From Amycolatopsis sp. GM8 (GTDB taxonomy: Bacteria; Actinomycetota; Actinomycetes; Mycobacteriales; Pseudonocardiaceae), in contig NZ_JAJKFK010000001.1 of the NCBI RefSeq assembly GCF_021653975.1, positions 248,001 to 312,000 on the forward strand: 64,000 bases of DNA, read 5' to 3'. Positions 1 to 8,968 of this stretch are shown here, one piece after another. Each line of letters starts with the position of its first letter. Positions within the stretch are counted from its first letter, which is position 1. The translations under genes and the position numbers were made by a program. The notes under the pieces were generated by a model that was not told the origin of the DNA, searched no databases, and was given only the letters and a program-made list of their open reading frames with translations.

Positions 1-1167
1 GACACGCGCACCAGCGGTTGACACGGCGGGGCTCTCCCGATGTGGATCAAGCGTACGGCAGATACCGAACGACCTGGCCGTCGGATATGTTCGCACGTTG
101 ATATGGGACAGAGCGACACATGCTCTGCCTGGGTCCGGCCGCGCCCTAATGCTACTGGGGTCGGCTCGAGGTAGCTCTCTGGTACCAAAATATGCGTTGA
201 ACTCGCTGGCCGATGATACCCATGATGCCGGACACGGTCCACAGGCACATCGAAACCAGACGGCAACCCGAGATTGGTTGCAGACCTAGGGCTCCCCTGT
301 CCGGGCCTTCCGCACGTCCATGTCGTGCCGCGGCCCGCGCTGCGTTCCCGGGGGTGTTGTGTTCGTCAGACGCGTGAGTGTTGGGTGACTTGTCGCGATC
401 ACATCACGTCGGAGCATGCGGTTTGTGTTCGTGGGTTGTGGCCGAAGCTATCCGAGCCCGAGCTCGGCTGCCCCGCTAGCCCGTATTGACGCTTCGCGAG
501 GCGAGTCCGGAGCATAAGTGATAACACCGAGACCTCGGCAGCGGCCACGCCGAAGGCGTGGGTGGTGCCCTGCATGAAGGCGCAGACGGATGAAGAGTCG
601 TTACGATCTCCTCGCCAGCCCGTGACTCTCAGGCTGAGCCGTATATTCGATGCCCGCGGCTGTTCGACTCGCCGGTCGGCGCATCTCCGGCGGCGGCGGT
701 CCGCACTCGGCGAGGACCGCCTACGACCTGGCCGCGTAGACGAATCGGCTGCCACGCAAGCTCAACGGATGCGCCCAAGACGGGCGCCGGGTTCCACGCA
801 CAACCGGTCCGTCCGCATGAACGGGCCCGGCGTAGACGACCTGTCCGGCGACCGTCCGCTCTACAACAGCTACCGCGATACCGGACGGCGGGGTGTTCGT
901 GCCTCAGTCCCGCTGCCGTGCGGATGGCGGCGATCCCGGCGCCCGCAGGACCGGCCACATGCTCTGGCCGGCGCGAGGAAGAGTTCTCGACGAAGAAGCG
1001 GTGTCCGAGCCGAATGACTACGGCCAAGGTGACCGTACCCGCAGAAGGGCCTGGCGGCCGCCGTCGGCGTGACGCCCGTCTACCTCAGCGCCTTGGTGAC
1101 ACTCCACGTCGACGCGTGGGCTTCGAGGTGATGAACGAGCGAGGAACCCCTGCGACCGGTCGTCAGC
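1..1167. other. No supported gene
   Basis: Open frames here are short, overlap on both strands and lack convincing ribosome binding sites or recognisable domains. The stretch precedes an insertion sequence and looks like decayed coding DNA rather than a clean intergenic region. Confidence 0.5.
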
Positions 1168-1317
1168 GTGTTCGACGATGGCCGACGGGTCGACGCCCGC
1201 GAACTGTGCCACGCGTTGGAGCAGCATGCTGAGCCGGACGACCTACGCGCCCACGCGGCTCGCGCCATCGCCGAGTTTCATGGCTGTCGTGTGAAGTCTC
1301 AGGAGATAGATGACTGA
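1168..1317 (+). pseudogene. Fragment of an unknown gene next to an IS
   Basis: A frame of 49 residues starting at a GTG reads with normal GC3 bias and ends EFHGCRVKSQEIDD. The same frame is closed by a stop a few codons upstream, so only a C-terminal piece or a very small gene remains. It stops right at the left end of the IS481-type element, so the parent gene may have been damaged by insertion-related rearrangement. No family was recognised. Confidence 0.3.
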
Positions 1318-1321
1318 TCGT

Positions 1322-1330
1322 TCTCGGGAC
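1322..1330 (+). repeat. Left terminal inverted repeat of the IS
   Basis: TCTCGGGAC; its reverse complement is at 3212-3220 beyond the transposase stop. Flanking bases match less well, so the full repeat is probably a little longer and imperfect. Confidence 0.6.
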
Positions 1331-1363
1331 TTCCTTGACAGAGTCGATCACTGGTGTTGATCA

Positions 1364-3196
1364 TTGCCAGCCGTGGTGGACGACACGCGGGCTGGGGATC
1401 GGGACTGGTTAGTGGAGCAGCGCTACCGGGCGGTGCTGGAAGTGCTGGACGGATCCCCGGTCAGCGAAGTGGCGGTCCGATACGGGGTTTCCCGGCAGGC
1501 CGTGTATGCCTGGAAGGCCAAGCACGCGGCCGGCGGTATCGAGGCGTTGCGGGAGGTGTCCCGGCGTCCCAAGACGAGTCCGACCCGGGTGTCGGGCGAC
1601 GTCGAGGCGCTGGCGTGTGAGATGCGGCGCGCGCATCCCCGGTGGGGTGCGCGGCGGATCGCCTTCGAACTTGCCCAGGCCGGGATCGCGTCGCCACCGT
1701 CGCGGGCCACGGTGCACCGAGTGTTGGTCCGCAACGGACTGGTGCGCCATCAGGAACAGCACCACCGGCGCAAGTACAAGCGCTGGCAACGGGAAACGCC
1801 GATGCACTTGTGGCAACTGGACCTGGTGGGCGGGATCTTCCTGGCCGACGGGCGCGAGTGCAAGATGCTCACCGGCATCGACGACCATTCCCGGTTTGTC
1901 GTCGTGTCCGCGGTGCTCGCGGTGCCCTCTGGTCGAGCCGTGGCCGATGCGTTCCTCAAAGCGATGCGGGTCTACGGCGTGCCGGCGGAAGTGTTGACCG
2001 ACAACGGGAAGCAGTTCACCGGCCGGTTCACCAAGCCCCGCCCGGCCGAGGTGTTGTTCGAGCGGGTTTGCCGGGAGAACGGCATCACCCAGAAGCTGAC
2101 CAAACCGTACTCGCCGACCACCACTGGCAAGATCGAACGATGGCACCAGTCGCTGCGCCGCGAACTACTCGATATCACCGAGCCGTTCGTCGATCTGCCC
2201 ACCGCGCAGGCGGCGATCAGCGCCTGGGTGCATACCTATAACCACAGCAGGCCACACCAAGCGATTGGCATGGCTACCCCGGCCAGCCTGTTCCGTCCCG
2301 GTACTCTACCCGAACCTCTCAAGGTCACCGTGGCGACTCCATCGGAGCACGAGGCCACGCCTGACGCCGTTCCACCTGGTGCCACCTCCGGCACTCCCAT
2401 CAGAGCGGCTGAGATCACGCCTGGTTTCGTGTTGCCACCGTCGGCCGGCGCGGTGGAGTTCGACACGGTCGTCGCGGCCAGCGGCCAACTCAACGTGCTG
2501 GGTGCGGTTCAACGCGTCCGGATGGGCGCCCAGCACGCCGGACAACGCGTGCACGTATGGGTCGACGAGCACAGCGTCCACGTTCTGATCGACGGCGACC
2601 TGGTCAAGACCGTGCCGTCCAACCTCACCGCCGACGACCTGCATCAACTGACAATGCGCGGCGCCCTGCGCGCGGGACCGCCGCCAGCCCCACCCTCGAT
2701 CGCTCGGGCCGGCACGCTGGCCGCAGGCGCCGTGGTCGAGGTTGATCGCAGCCTCGATGCCAACGGCGCGACCAGCCTGGCTGGGCTTCGCCTCAAGGTC
2801 GGTCCCGAACTGGCCGGCAAGAAGGTGACGCTGCGCCTGGACGGGCACCTCGTCCACGTCGTGCACGAGGGCGTGCTCGCGAAGACCCTGCCCTCCCCAC
2901 TGGCTGCCGACCAGCGCACAAAGATCCGCGGCGCCCGGATCGCCACCGGTCAGTTGCCCCCGCCGGCCGCCGGGCCGATCAGCGTCCAGCGCAAGGTTCC
3001 GCAAGACGGCGTGGTGATGGTCGCTCGCCAACGCCTGCGCATCGGGCGCACCTACCTAGGCAAGATCGTCACCATCCACGTCGAAGACACTCATTTCCGC
3101 GTCACCTGCGATGGCGCCGAACTGTCCCTGCACCCCCGCGACAGCCAGCATCCGGTCCGACGCTGGAAGGCCAAGATCCACGCTCCCCGACTCTAA
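1364..3196 (+). CDS. IS481-family DDE transposase with long C-terminal repeats
   Basis: Cuts and joins the ends of its own insertion sequence. Residues 25-60 form a helix-turn-helix (VSEVAVRYGVSRQAVYAWK). The integrase core follows, with the three acidic positions visible as LWQLDLVG, VLTDNGKQF and a Glu in TTTGKIERWHQ, and a conserved HSRPHQAI after it. After about residue 330 the protein continues for about 280 residues, longer than a basic IS481 transposase of roughly 300-400. This tail holds three related segments of about 60-90 residues, each with an LxVG/RxMG core followed by VHVxxDG-like strands. The frame starts with TTG at 1364; GTG at 1373 or 1376 is an alternative. The enzyme looks intact, so the element may be active. 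Confidence 0.9.
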   Translation: MPAVVDDTRAGDRDWLVEQRYRAVLEVLDGSPVSEVAVRYGVSRQAVYAWKAKHAAGGIEALREVSRRPKTSPTRVSGDVEALACEMRRAHPRWGARRIAFELAQAGIASPPSRATVHRVLVRNGLVRHQEQHHRRKYKRWQRETPMHLWQLDLVGGIFLADGRECKMLTGIDDHSRFVVVSAVLAVPSGRAVADAFLKAMRVYGVPAEVLTDNGKQFTGRFTKPRPAEVLFERVCRENGITQKLTKPYSPTTTGKIERWHQSLRRELLDITEPFVDLPTAQAAISAWVHTYNHSRPHQAIGMATPASLFRPGTLPEPLKVTVATPSEHEATPDAVPPGATSGTPIRAAEITPGFVLPPSAGAVEFDTVVAASGQLNVLGAVQRVRMGAQHAGQRVHVWVDEHSVHVLIDGDLVKTVPSNLTADDLHQLTMRGALRAGPPPAPPSIARAGTLAAGAVVEVDRSLDANGATSLAGLRLKVGPELAGKKVTLRLDGHLVHVVHEGVLAKTLPSPLAADQRTKIRGARIATGQLPPPAAGPISVQRKVPQDGVVMVARQRLRIGRTYLGKIVTIHVEDTHFRVTCDGAELSLHPRDSQHPVRRWKAKIHAPRL

Positions 3197-3211
3197 CCGG
3201 TTGTCCACAAT

Positions 3212-3220
3212 GTCCCGAGA
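3212..3220 (-). repeat. Right terminal inverted repeat of the IS
   Basis: GTCCCGAGA, the reverse complement of 1322-1330, 15 bases after the transposase stop codon. Confidence 0.6.
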
Positions 3221-3226
3221 CAGTCA

Positions 3227-3581
3227 ACGATGTCGTGCGCCGATCATGTCAACGAACTCCTGAGACCACACACGACACATGGCCTCACCTCGATGTCCTG
3301 AGTCCGCTGTTGGCCAAGATGATTGAGGTTCGCAAGGACCCTGCCCGATTGGCAGAGTTCGAAGAGTTCATCGTGTTCGGGGTGAAACGCAATGGCGGTC
3401 CGCGGCATCAAGACGCCAGCGATAGGTTGGGCGACAGACAGGACCTTCAGCGACCGGTGGACCACCACGGTGGTGGAATTCGGTGGGCCGGACAGTCGCA
3501 ACAACCGATGATGGCAGCACTCAGCATGTTCTGCCACGGATCGATAGCGGCGAAGCGACGGCGGCGCGTAGCCGCCGGCCG
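3227..3581. other. Gap with no supported gene
   Basis: A plus-strand stretch near 3298-3400 reads LSPLLAKMIEVRKDPARLAE with coding-like bias but has no start signal and soon loses bias. It may be a fragment of a gene truncated by the neighbouring IS. Confidence 0.35.
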
Positions 3582-4391
3582 TCATCGTTTGCGGCCGAGT
3601 CCGGCGTAGACGTGGACGCGATCGGGATTGCGGTCGCCGACCTCTCCTGGGTCTGGCCGCCACAAGGGAAGCGGCACGATCCCAGGCTCTACCAGGTCGA
3701 GTCCAGTGAAGAACGACTTCTGACGGTCGGGACCACGCAGGTTGGGCCGCGGCCGGTCCCCGAGGTGCATTTGCTCGAACATCTCGTAACCGGCTTGAAT
3801 CGCCGGGCTATCGTCGAAGTGCGAGATGCCGAGGTAGCTGCCTGATGGAACGGCGTCGACGTAGGCCGAGACCAACTGGTCTGGATTGTCCTCGTCACGA
3901 ATGTGCAGCAGGGTCTCGATCAGGAGCACTGCGACGGGCTGGTCGAAATCGATAAGCTGAGCTGTCTCCGGGGCGTTAAGGACATCGTCCACCTGGCGTA
4001 TGTCCAGGCTCAGGAAGCACGCCCGTGCGTTGTCGGCCACGATTGCCTGACCATCCTTGGCCAGTCCTGGCTCATTGTCGACGTACACCACCCGGCACGC
4101 CGTGCGTGCGCCCTGTGCGACCTCGTGCACGTGACCGCCGGTGGGAAGTCCCGAGCCGAGATCGAGATACTGGTGGATGCCCTGACCGACTAGATAGCGC
4201 ACCATCCGGCCGAGCATGTCCCGCTGGCGCCTGATCAGATGCGGGATATGCGGAGCCACGAGGGCGACGTTGTCGGCGAATTCGACCGCTCGGTCTGGCT
4301 GATCGCGCAACCCCGTCAACCACACGTGGTTGGCCCGTGCGATGACGCTGGCGTCGAGGCCACTGTGGCCTGGCGCGGTCGGTGATGCCAC
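3582..4391 (-). CDS. DUF574-type SAM-dependent methyltransferase
   Basis: A 269-residue protein of the S-adenosylmethionine methyltransferase family pfam04672, abundant in actinomycetes and of mostly unknown substrate. The family signature YLDLGSGLPTGGHVHEVAQ is present, followed by YVDNEP (motif binding the ribose of SAM) and SLDIRQVDDVL. C-terminal LRGPDRQKSFFTGLDLVEPG also matches the family. GTG at 4391 is preferred because GGAGG lies about ten bases upstream; the frame itself is open to 4445. It is the last gene of a co-directional series, 182 bases after the short-chain dehydrogenase, so co-transcription is possible but not certain. The N-terminal family motif is somewhat diverged. Confidence 0.8.
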   Translation of the reverse strand: MASPTAPGHSGLDASVIARANHVWLTGLRDQPDRAVEFADNVALVAPHIPHLIRRQRDMLGRMVRYLVGQGIHQYLDLGSGLPTGGHVHEVAQGARTACRVVYVDNEPGLAKDGQAIVADNARACFLSLDIRQVDDVLNAPETAQLIDFDQPVAVLLIETLLHIRDEDNPDQLVSAYVDAVPSGSYLGISHFDDSPAIQAGYEMFEQMHLGDRPRPNLRGPDRQKSFFTGLDLVEPGIVPLPLWRPDPGEVGDRNPDRVHVYAGLGRKR

Positions 4392-4573
4392 AGCTGTAAC
4401 ACCTCCATCAGCTTCTGCCGGTAGTCGTGTCGGCCAGCGCGTCACCGGGCGATTCTAGGATGATCCCAGCCGCGCGGACAGTGCCATGTTCCAATGACCT
4501 GTCTTCCGGAGCCGCTGTCCGGTGTGACTTGATGAGAATCGCGGCACGTGAGTTACCGGTTCATCACGTACCG

Positions 4574-5512
4574 TCATCCACCGTTGCCGGGATACCTCAC
4601 GCCCGTGAGGTGTTCGCTCTGACTCCACAGTCGTTCTTGCGCGGCACGGTCGTGCGAGCCGGCTGAGGAGTGAAGGCATTCTGGGAAACCAGTGAACTGG
4701 GCGATGCCTGCCGGCCCGTAGTAGTTGCCACCGCGCGCCGCGGGGTCGACGGCTGCCCGCAGGACCGCGAGTGCGCCCATAAGCGGGTCCTGGAACAATC
4801 GCAACCAGTTAAGACGGGGGCTTGCGGCGGCGCGGATCAAGGGATGAAGCTCGTCACCGAAGGCGGTGCGGCAGTTGCCAGGGTGCGCAGCTACAGCGGC
4901 GGTCGGCGCACCGATGGCAGCCAACCGGCGCTGGAGCGTGTACGTGCTCAGCAAGAGCGCCAGTTTCGAGCGGGCGTAGGCGCGTAATGGGCGGTAGCCG
5001 TGCCGCCCGTGAAGATCATCGAAATCGAGTCGGACGAATCGGTGCGCGGTGCTACTGACGGTGACAATTCGCGAAGCTGGGACGGTGGCGATCTGATCAA
5101 ACAACAATCCGGTGAGCAGGAATGGGCCCAGGTAGTTCGTGGCGAACGTGCGCTCGAACCCGTCCTCAGTGAGCTCACGGCGCAGCCGCATGAGGCCGGC
5201 GTTGTGAATCACCAAATCGAAGCGCGGGTGATCCGCGCGCAACCGCGCAGCCGCACGGCGGATCGAAGCCAGCGAGGCCAGGTCCAGTTGTACTGTGTCA
5301 ATCTCGACCCGCGGCGCGTGCGCCTGGATGCTGGCCTGCGCCGCCGCAGCCTTGCGCTCATCGCGGCAGGCCAACACGACGGCGGCACCGTGGTGAGCGA
5401 GAATGCGGCTGACCTCATAGCCGATACCGCTGTTGGCGCCAGTGATCAGGGCCTTGCGGCCAGTCTGGTCGAGGATTTCGGCTTCGGTCCAGCGCCCCTT
5501 ATGAGTACGCAA
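4574..5512 (-). CDS. Short-chain dehydrogenase/reductase (retinol dehydrogenase-like)
   Basis: NAD(P)-dependent oxidoreductase of 312 residues acting on an unknown alcohol or ketone. The Rossmann motif TGANSGIG is at residues 25-32, the structural NNAG-type motif reads HNAGLMRLR, and the catalytic Tyr-Lys pair is YARSK. Length and the N-terminal extension before the glycine motif match the WW-domain-oxidoreductase/protochlorophyllide-reductase-like branch of the superfamily. The start is TTG at 5512, supported by GGGAGG eight bases upstream. It follows the cytochrome P450 by 80 bases on the same strand and is probably the last or second-last gene of the operon that begins at 9775. Confidence 0.87.
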   Translation of the reverse strand: MRTHKGRWTEAEILDQTGRKALITGANSGIGYEVSRILAHHGAAVVLACRDERKAAAAQASIQAHAPRVEIDTVQLDLASLASIRRAAARLRADHPRFDLVIHNAGLMRLRRELTEDGFERTFATNYLGPFLLTGLLFDQIATVPASRIVTVSSTAHRFVRLDFDDLHGRHGYRPLRAYARSKLALLLSTYTLQRRLAAIGAPTAAVAAHPGNCRTAFGDELHPLIRAAASPRLNWLRLFQDPLMGALAVLRAAVDPAARGGNYYGPAGIAQFTGFPECLHSSAGSHDRAAQERLWSQSEHLTGVRYPGNGG

Positions 5513-5592
5513 TCGCTGTGCCTCCCGACAGATCCGGCGGCGAGGTCATGTAACACCAAGGATAACCCGGCGTCATGCAACCTCGGTTGCTG

Positions 5593-6861
5593 TCAGTGTT
5601 TGGCAAGAACGCGCAGCCGGACTCGAGGAGACGGGGCCATGGTGTGCCCGCGCAACTGTTCGTTGGAACCTCGGGGCTCGCGCATCTCGAGATCCATGTG
5701 ACGCAACGCCCGGATCAGGATCATCGCGACCTCGAGCTGTCCGAGCTGGGCGCCCGGGCAGCGTCGCGATCCACCTCCGAACGGGAAGTACTCGTCGATC
5801 GGCGGACGGCGGAACCGGCCTCGGGCGTCCAGGAAGCGATGTGGGTCGAACCGCTGTGGCTGGTTGAAAACGGCGGGGCGACGGTGGGTGACATAAATGT
5901 GCGGCGTCACGATGGTCCCTGCAGCGAAACGCCTTGTTCCGAGTTCGCGGGCTTCGGTGAGTCTGCGGGTGCCGGCGGCCGGAACCGGTGGAGTCAGCCG
6001 CAGGGTTTCCGAAATGACGGCGTGCAGGAGTGGTGCGGAGCCCGGCGCAATTCCATCGTCGGGCACATGGCTGAGCTCCGCCCGCACCCGTTCGGCGATA
6101 TCGGGGTAGCGGTGTAGCCAGACCAATGCCCAGGCGGCGGTCGAAGCGGTGGTCTCGTGTCCGGCGAACAGCAGGGTGACGAGTTGATCGCGGAGTTCCT
6201 GATCTCGGCGGTCACCGTCGCGTATGGCGGCCAGGGGTCCGTCGGGTGCCAGCAGATGTGCAGCAAGCGTGCGGGGATCACGATCGGCGGCACGTTTGGC
6301 GTGCCGTACCAGCGCGTGGTTGAGCTGCTGATCGGCGGTGGGCAAACCGCCGCGAAGATACCGGTAGGCGAGGGTGCGCGGGCGTGATCCGATGGCCTGG
6401 TCCATCCAGTGAGTGAACGGTTCGACAACTTCGTCGTCGACGGTCCCGAATACGAAAGTCGACATGACTCGCATGGCCACCGTGCGGGTCCAGTCCGCCA
6501 GCGGGACCTCGGTGCCTGCGGTCAGGGTTGCGATTGATTGATCGATGATGCCGGCGATCATGGCGCGGTAGGTGTCGAGGTCTCGTGCAAGTGGTCCGTT
6601 CAATACTTTGCGGTAGTCGCGGTGGCGATCTCCGTCCATCCAGATCAGCGAGTGCTCGCCGAGGACCGGTCGAAACGAGCGACTGCCCGGATGCTGGAGC
6701 GTCCGGTCGGTCTGCCAGATTGCACCGATGGCTTTGGGATCCGAGACCAGGATTCGGGGCTGTGGCTGAGTACGGATTTCGATTAGCCCTGCCCCACGGT
6801 CGGCGAGGGTGTTGAAGTAACTCAGTGGCTGCAACGCCAGGGCCAACTCCGCCGGGGTCAT
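5593..6861 (-). CDS. Cytochrome P450
   Basis: Heme-thiolate mono-oxygenase of 422 residues, soluble bacterial type, needing an external ferredoxin system. Visible motifs: I-helix LFAGHETTAST with the acid-alcohol-like E-T pair, K-helix SETLR (ExxR), and the heme loop FPFGGGSRRCPG with the ligand Cys near residue 368. The frame is open to 6951, but ATG at 6861 is chosen because it follows GAGG by nine bases and lies only ten bases after the upstream stop. It is co-directional with the MAB_1171c-type membrane gene, so it is very likely in the same transcript. Substrate is unknown; the nearby UbiA and dehydrogenase genes suggest an isoprenoid or lipid-like substrate, which is inference only. Confidence 0.92.
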   Translation of the reverse strand: MTPAELALALQPLSYFNTLADRGAGLIEIRTQPQPRILVSDPKAIGAIWQTDRTLQHPGSRSFRPVLGEHSLIWMDGDRHRDYRKVLNGPLARDLDTYRAMIAGIIDQSIATLTAGTEVPLADWTRTVAMRVMSTFVFGTVDDEVVEPFTHWMDQAIGSRPRTLAYRYLRGGLPTADQQLNHALVRHAKRAADRDPRTLAAHLLAPDGPLAAIRDGDRRDQELRDQLVTLLFAGHETTASTAAWALVWLHRYPDIAERVRAELSHVPDDGIAPGSAPLLHAVISETLRLTPPVPAAGTRRLTEARELGTRRFAAGTIVTPHIYVTHRRPAVFNQPQRFDPHRFLDARGRFRRPPIDEYFPFGGGSRRCPGAQLGQLEVAMILIRALRHMDLEMREPRGSNEQLRGHTMAPSPRVRLRVLAKH

Positions 6862-6871
6862 CAGGTATGCC

Positions 6872-8254
6872 TCATGCCGCGGTGGATGCGTTTGCGAGTG
6901 CTGGATTTTCTCGTGCCCACGCGCGCAGCTCAATGAGCTCGCGGCGCCCAAACGCTTTGGCCAGCCGGATGAAGGGCAAGTCCTGCGCGATCTGCTCTTT
7001 CAGCGAAACCGGCTCTGCGGGGAAGTCCCAGCTTTCGTCATAGGTCTCAAGGCCTGCTGGCGTGATCTTCGTGATGATCGTGGGCTTCTCGGCTGGGTAA
7101 GGCGCGTACCGTGTAACCAGCCGCCGTACGCGTTTGGCCCTTTCCGCGGGAGTGTCGGCGCGGCAGGCCTCCTCAAAGGCGTCGAGCGCCGAAGCGAGTT
7201 CTGCCGCTCTGACGAGGGTGTCATCCTTGGACCTGGACTTGCCGCGAGCGGTGTCCCGTGCCCGCGCCGCTATGCCGGGGTGTATGTAGTCGACCATGCT
7301 GCCTCGGACGTCCTGGATTTGACCGGCAATCCAGGTGCGAACCATGCAGAGGTCGTCGTGGTCGTAGTGGAGCAGAAGCTCCCGGGGCAGTACCTGATGC
7401 AAGGGCGTCATGGCGCGGACAGATATCCACGCCCATCCGAGTGACAGTCGGTCTAGCACGGCGGGTGCCCACATCAGCCACGTTGCGCCGATGACCATGG
7501 ACCCGAAGCAGGCGGCCGAGACAAGCTCGCTGATCGTGTTGTTGTCCAGAACGGTGTTCCCACCGTTCAGATCGGCCCACGCCCTCGCGATCTGCCACAC
7601 AGAGAAGACGAGGGCGACGATCGCGCCGGTGACCTCGAGCCAAATGCTGATTGCCACGCGCCGCGGCGGCCTGTCGCGGCGGAGGTAGCGGACACAAATG
7701 AAGAGAAATTCGCTCGCACCGAGTGTCAGGTAGAAACTGTACGTCGTCTGGATCCAGGCCACGTGCAGTTCTCCGCTGTAGGCCGGGAAGATGGGGACGT
7801 TCGTCTGGGTATGTAGGCCCGTCACCAGCGCAGTCATCACGCCGGTGCACGCGAGGAGCACGGCTGCGCGCCGGATGGTGCGTCGACGTCCGGCTCGCGG
7901 ATCGTCCAATGTGGTGGAAAACATCGACAGCACGGAGAAGGTGGCGATGTCGGCGAGAACGCAGGTGAGGAGGTAGGTGACTTTCGGCGCCAGGCCGGCC
8001 TGAATGATCGCGTGGTTTGTGACTGGATCGTAGAAGACCGCCCCGAGTCCGCCGAAGATGAAGACGGCGCAGAAGAAGTTGAACCCAGGATCAGATCGCC
8101 TTAATCCTCGTGCGAGAAGTGCGGCGACGGCCAGCACTGCGGCAATGGCGGCGCTGGTGCCGTACCAGCTGCCCACCCGGGCGCCCAATAGCAGCACAGC
8201 GATGATTGCGAGACTGGCCGCGACGGCGCCGGCTGTGCGATACCCGCTGAGCAT
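6872..8254 (-). CDS. MAB_1171c-type multi-pass membrane protein (DUF6545-like)
   Basis: A 460-residue protein with about seven predicted membrane helices in residues 1-265 and a soluble C-terminal half rich in charged helices. Recognisable elements are FFCAVFIFGGLGAVFYDP, the loop DNNTISELVSAACFG and the soluble start ARELLLHYDHDDLCMVRTW-like segment. Proteins of this kind are annotated as putative transporters and typically sit next to an HTH gene and an ImmA/IrrE-like peptidase gene, exactly as here. A sensor role that relays a signal to the peptidase is plausible but unproven. It starts one base after the peptidase stop codon and ends ten bases before the P450, so translation is probably coupled. 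Confidence 0.82.
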   Translation of the reverse strand: MLSGYRTAGAVAASLAIIAVLLLGARVGSWYGTSAAIAAVLAVAALLARGLRRSDPGFNFFCAVFIFGGLGAVFYDPVTNHAIIQAGLAPKVTYLLTCVLADIATFSVLSMFSTTLDDPRAGRRRTIRRAAVLLACTGVMTALVTGLHTQTNVPIFPAYSGELHVAWIQTTYSFYLTLGASEFLFICVRYLRRDRPPRRVAISIWLEVTGAIVALVFSVWQIARAWADLNGGNTVLDNNTISELVSAACFGSMVIGATWLMWAPAVLDRLSLGWAWISVRAMTPLHQVLPRELLLHYDHDDLCMVRTWIAGQIQDVRGSMVDYIHPGIAARARDTARGKSRSKDDTLVRAAELASALDAFEEACRADTPAERAKRVRRLVTRYAPYPAEKPTIITKITPAGLETYDESWDFPAEPVSLKEQIAQDLPFIRLAKAFGRRELIELRAWARENPALANASTAA

Positions 8255-8255
8255 G

Positions 8256-8966
8256 TCATCCTCGCCATTCGCGTTTTCGCGTGCTGCCGAACAGCGACTG
8301 GACCGGATCGCGGGGCTTCCACCGCATCATCGCGTGTCGGGGATCGGTCGTGTAATGCTCCAGCAGGCGGGCTGACGCCTCAATACGTTGCTCAGTTTCG
8401 GTGTCGTAGATGTCGCGGGCCAGAATGGCGGATGGTTCCTGGTTGCGGACGATGGCGAGGAGTTCCTCGTCCTCATCAGCCAGCTCGGGTGCGAGTTTCT
8501 TCCAGAACTCACGCCGTTCGGCGTCCACGTCATGATCGATGTCAGCGGTCGCCGTTCCGTCGAGCGAGGATGTGACTGTGTCGGCATGTCCGGCGTCAAG
8601 TGGGAGGTCGCGGTAGTGGAAGAGTTCGTGAACCTCGACCCGCCGGCCGATCGCGGGACCGCCGGGCTCCATCTTGACGCGGTCGGAGATCACGACGACG
8701 TCGACGTCAGGGTATTGAACGGTGAGTCCGCACGTCGCGCTGCCAATGGGCCCTCGGGCGATATAGATGGTTCGGCCTCGGCGTTCGGCCTCCATCTGGA
8801 ACAGCTGATGGGGCCGCACGGGCCCGGAAAAACGCTGCGCGTGTGCCTCGATGACGGCATTCACATCGTCCTTGGCGCTGGCGAGCGCCTGTGGATCCAC
8901 CCGGCGGAGAAACGGGTCATTGGCCACGAGCCGTTCACTGCCAGTAAATTTGGTCCTGCCGAACAC
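8256..8966 (-). CDS. ImmA/IrrE-like zinc metallopeptidase
   Basis: A 236-residue protein with the zinc motif HELFH at residues 113-117, preceded by RRVEV, as in the ImmA/IrrE peptidase family. ImmA of ICEBs1 and IrrE of Deinococcus cleave HTH repressors; by analogy this enzyme may cut the HTH protein encoded immediately upstream. N-terminal residues 1-60 (DPFLRRVDPQAL) are typical of the actinobacterial branch linked to MAB_1171c proteins. The start is GTG at 8966 with AGGAGG nine bases upstream; this ribosome binding site lies inside the end of the previous gene, whose stop is at 8969-8971. The C-terminal third is charged and helical with no recognised domain. Confidence 0.85.
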   Translation of the reverse strand: MFGRTKFTGSERLVANDPFLRRVDPQALASAKDDVNAVIEAHAQRFSGPVRPHQLFQMEAERRGRTIYIARGPIGSATCGLTVQYPDVDVVVISDRVKMEPGGPAIGRRVEVHELFHYRDLPLDAGHADTVTSSLDGTATADIDHDVDAERREFWKKLAPELADEDEELLAIVRNQEPSAILARDIYDTETEQRIEASARLLEHYTTDPRHAMMRWKPRDPVQSLFGSTRKREWRG

Positions 8967-8968
8967 CT

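Larger units (their letters stand above)
1316..3226 (+). mobile_element. IS481-type insertion sequence
   Basis: One transposase frame is flanked by short inverted termini: TCTCGGGAC at the left (1322-1330) and its complement GTCCCGAGA at the right (3212-3220), with TGACTG-like bases just outside on both sides. The outer boundary is approximate because I could not see an unambiguous target duplication. Confidence 0.75.
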
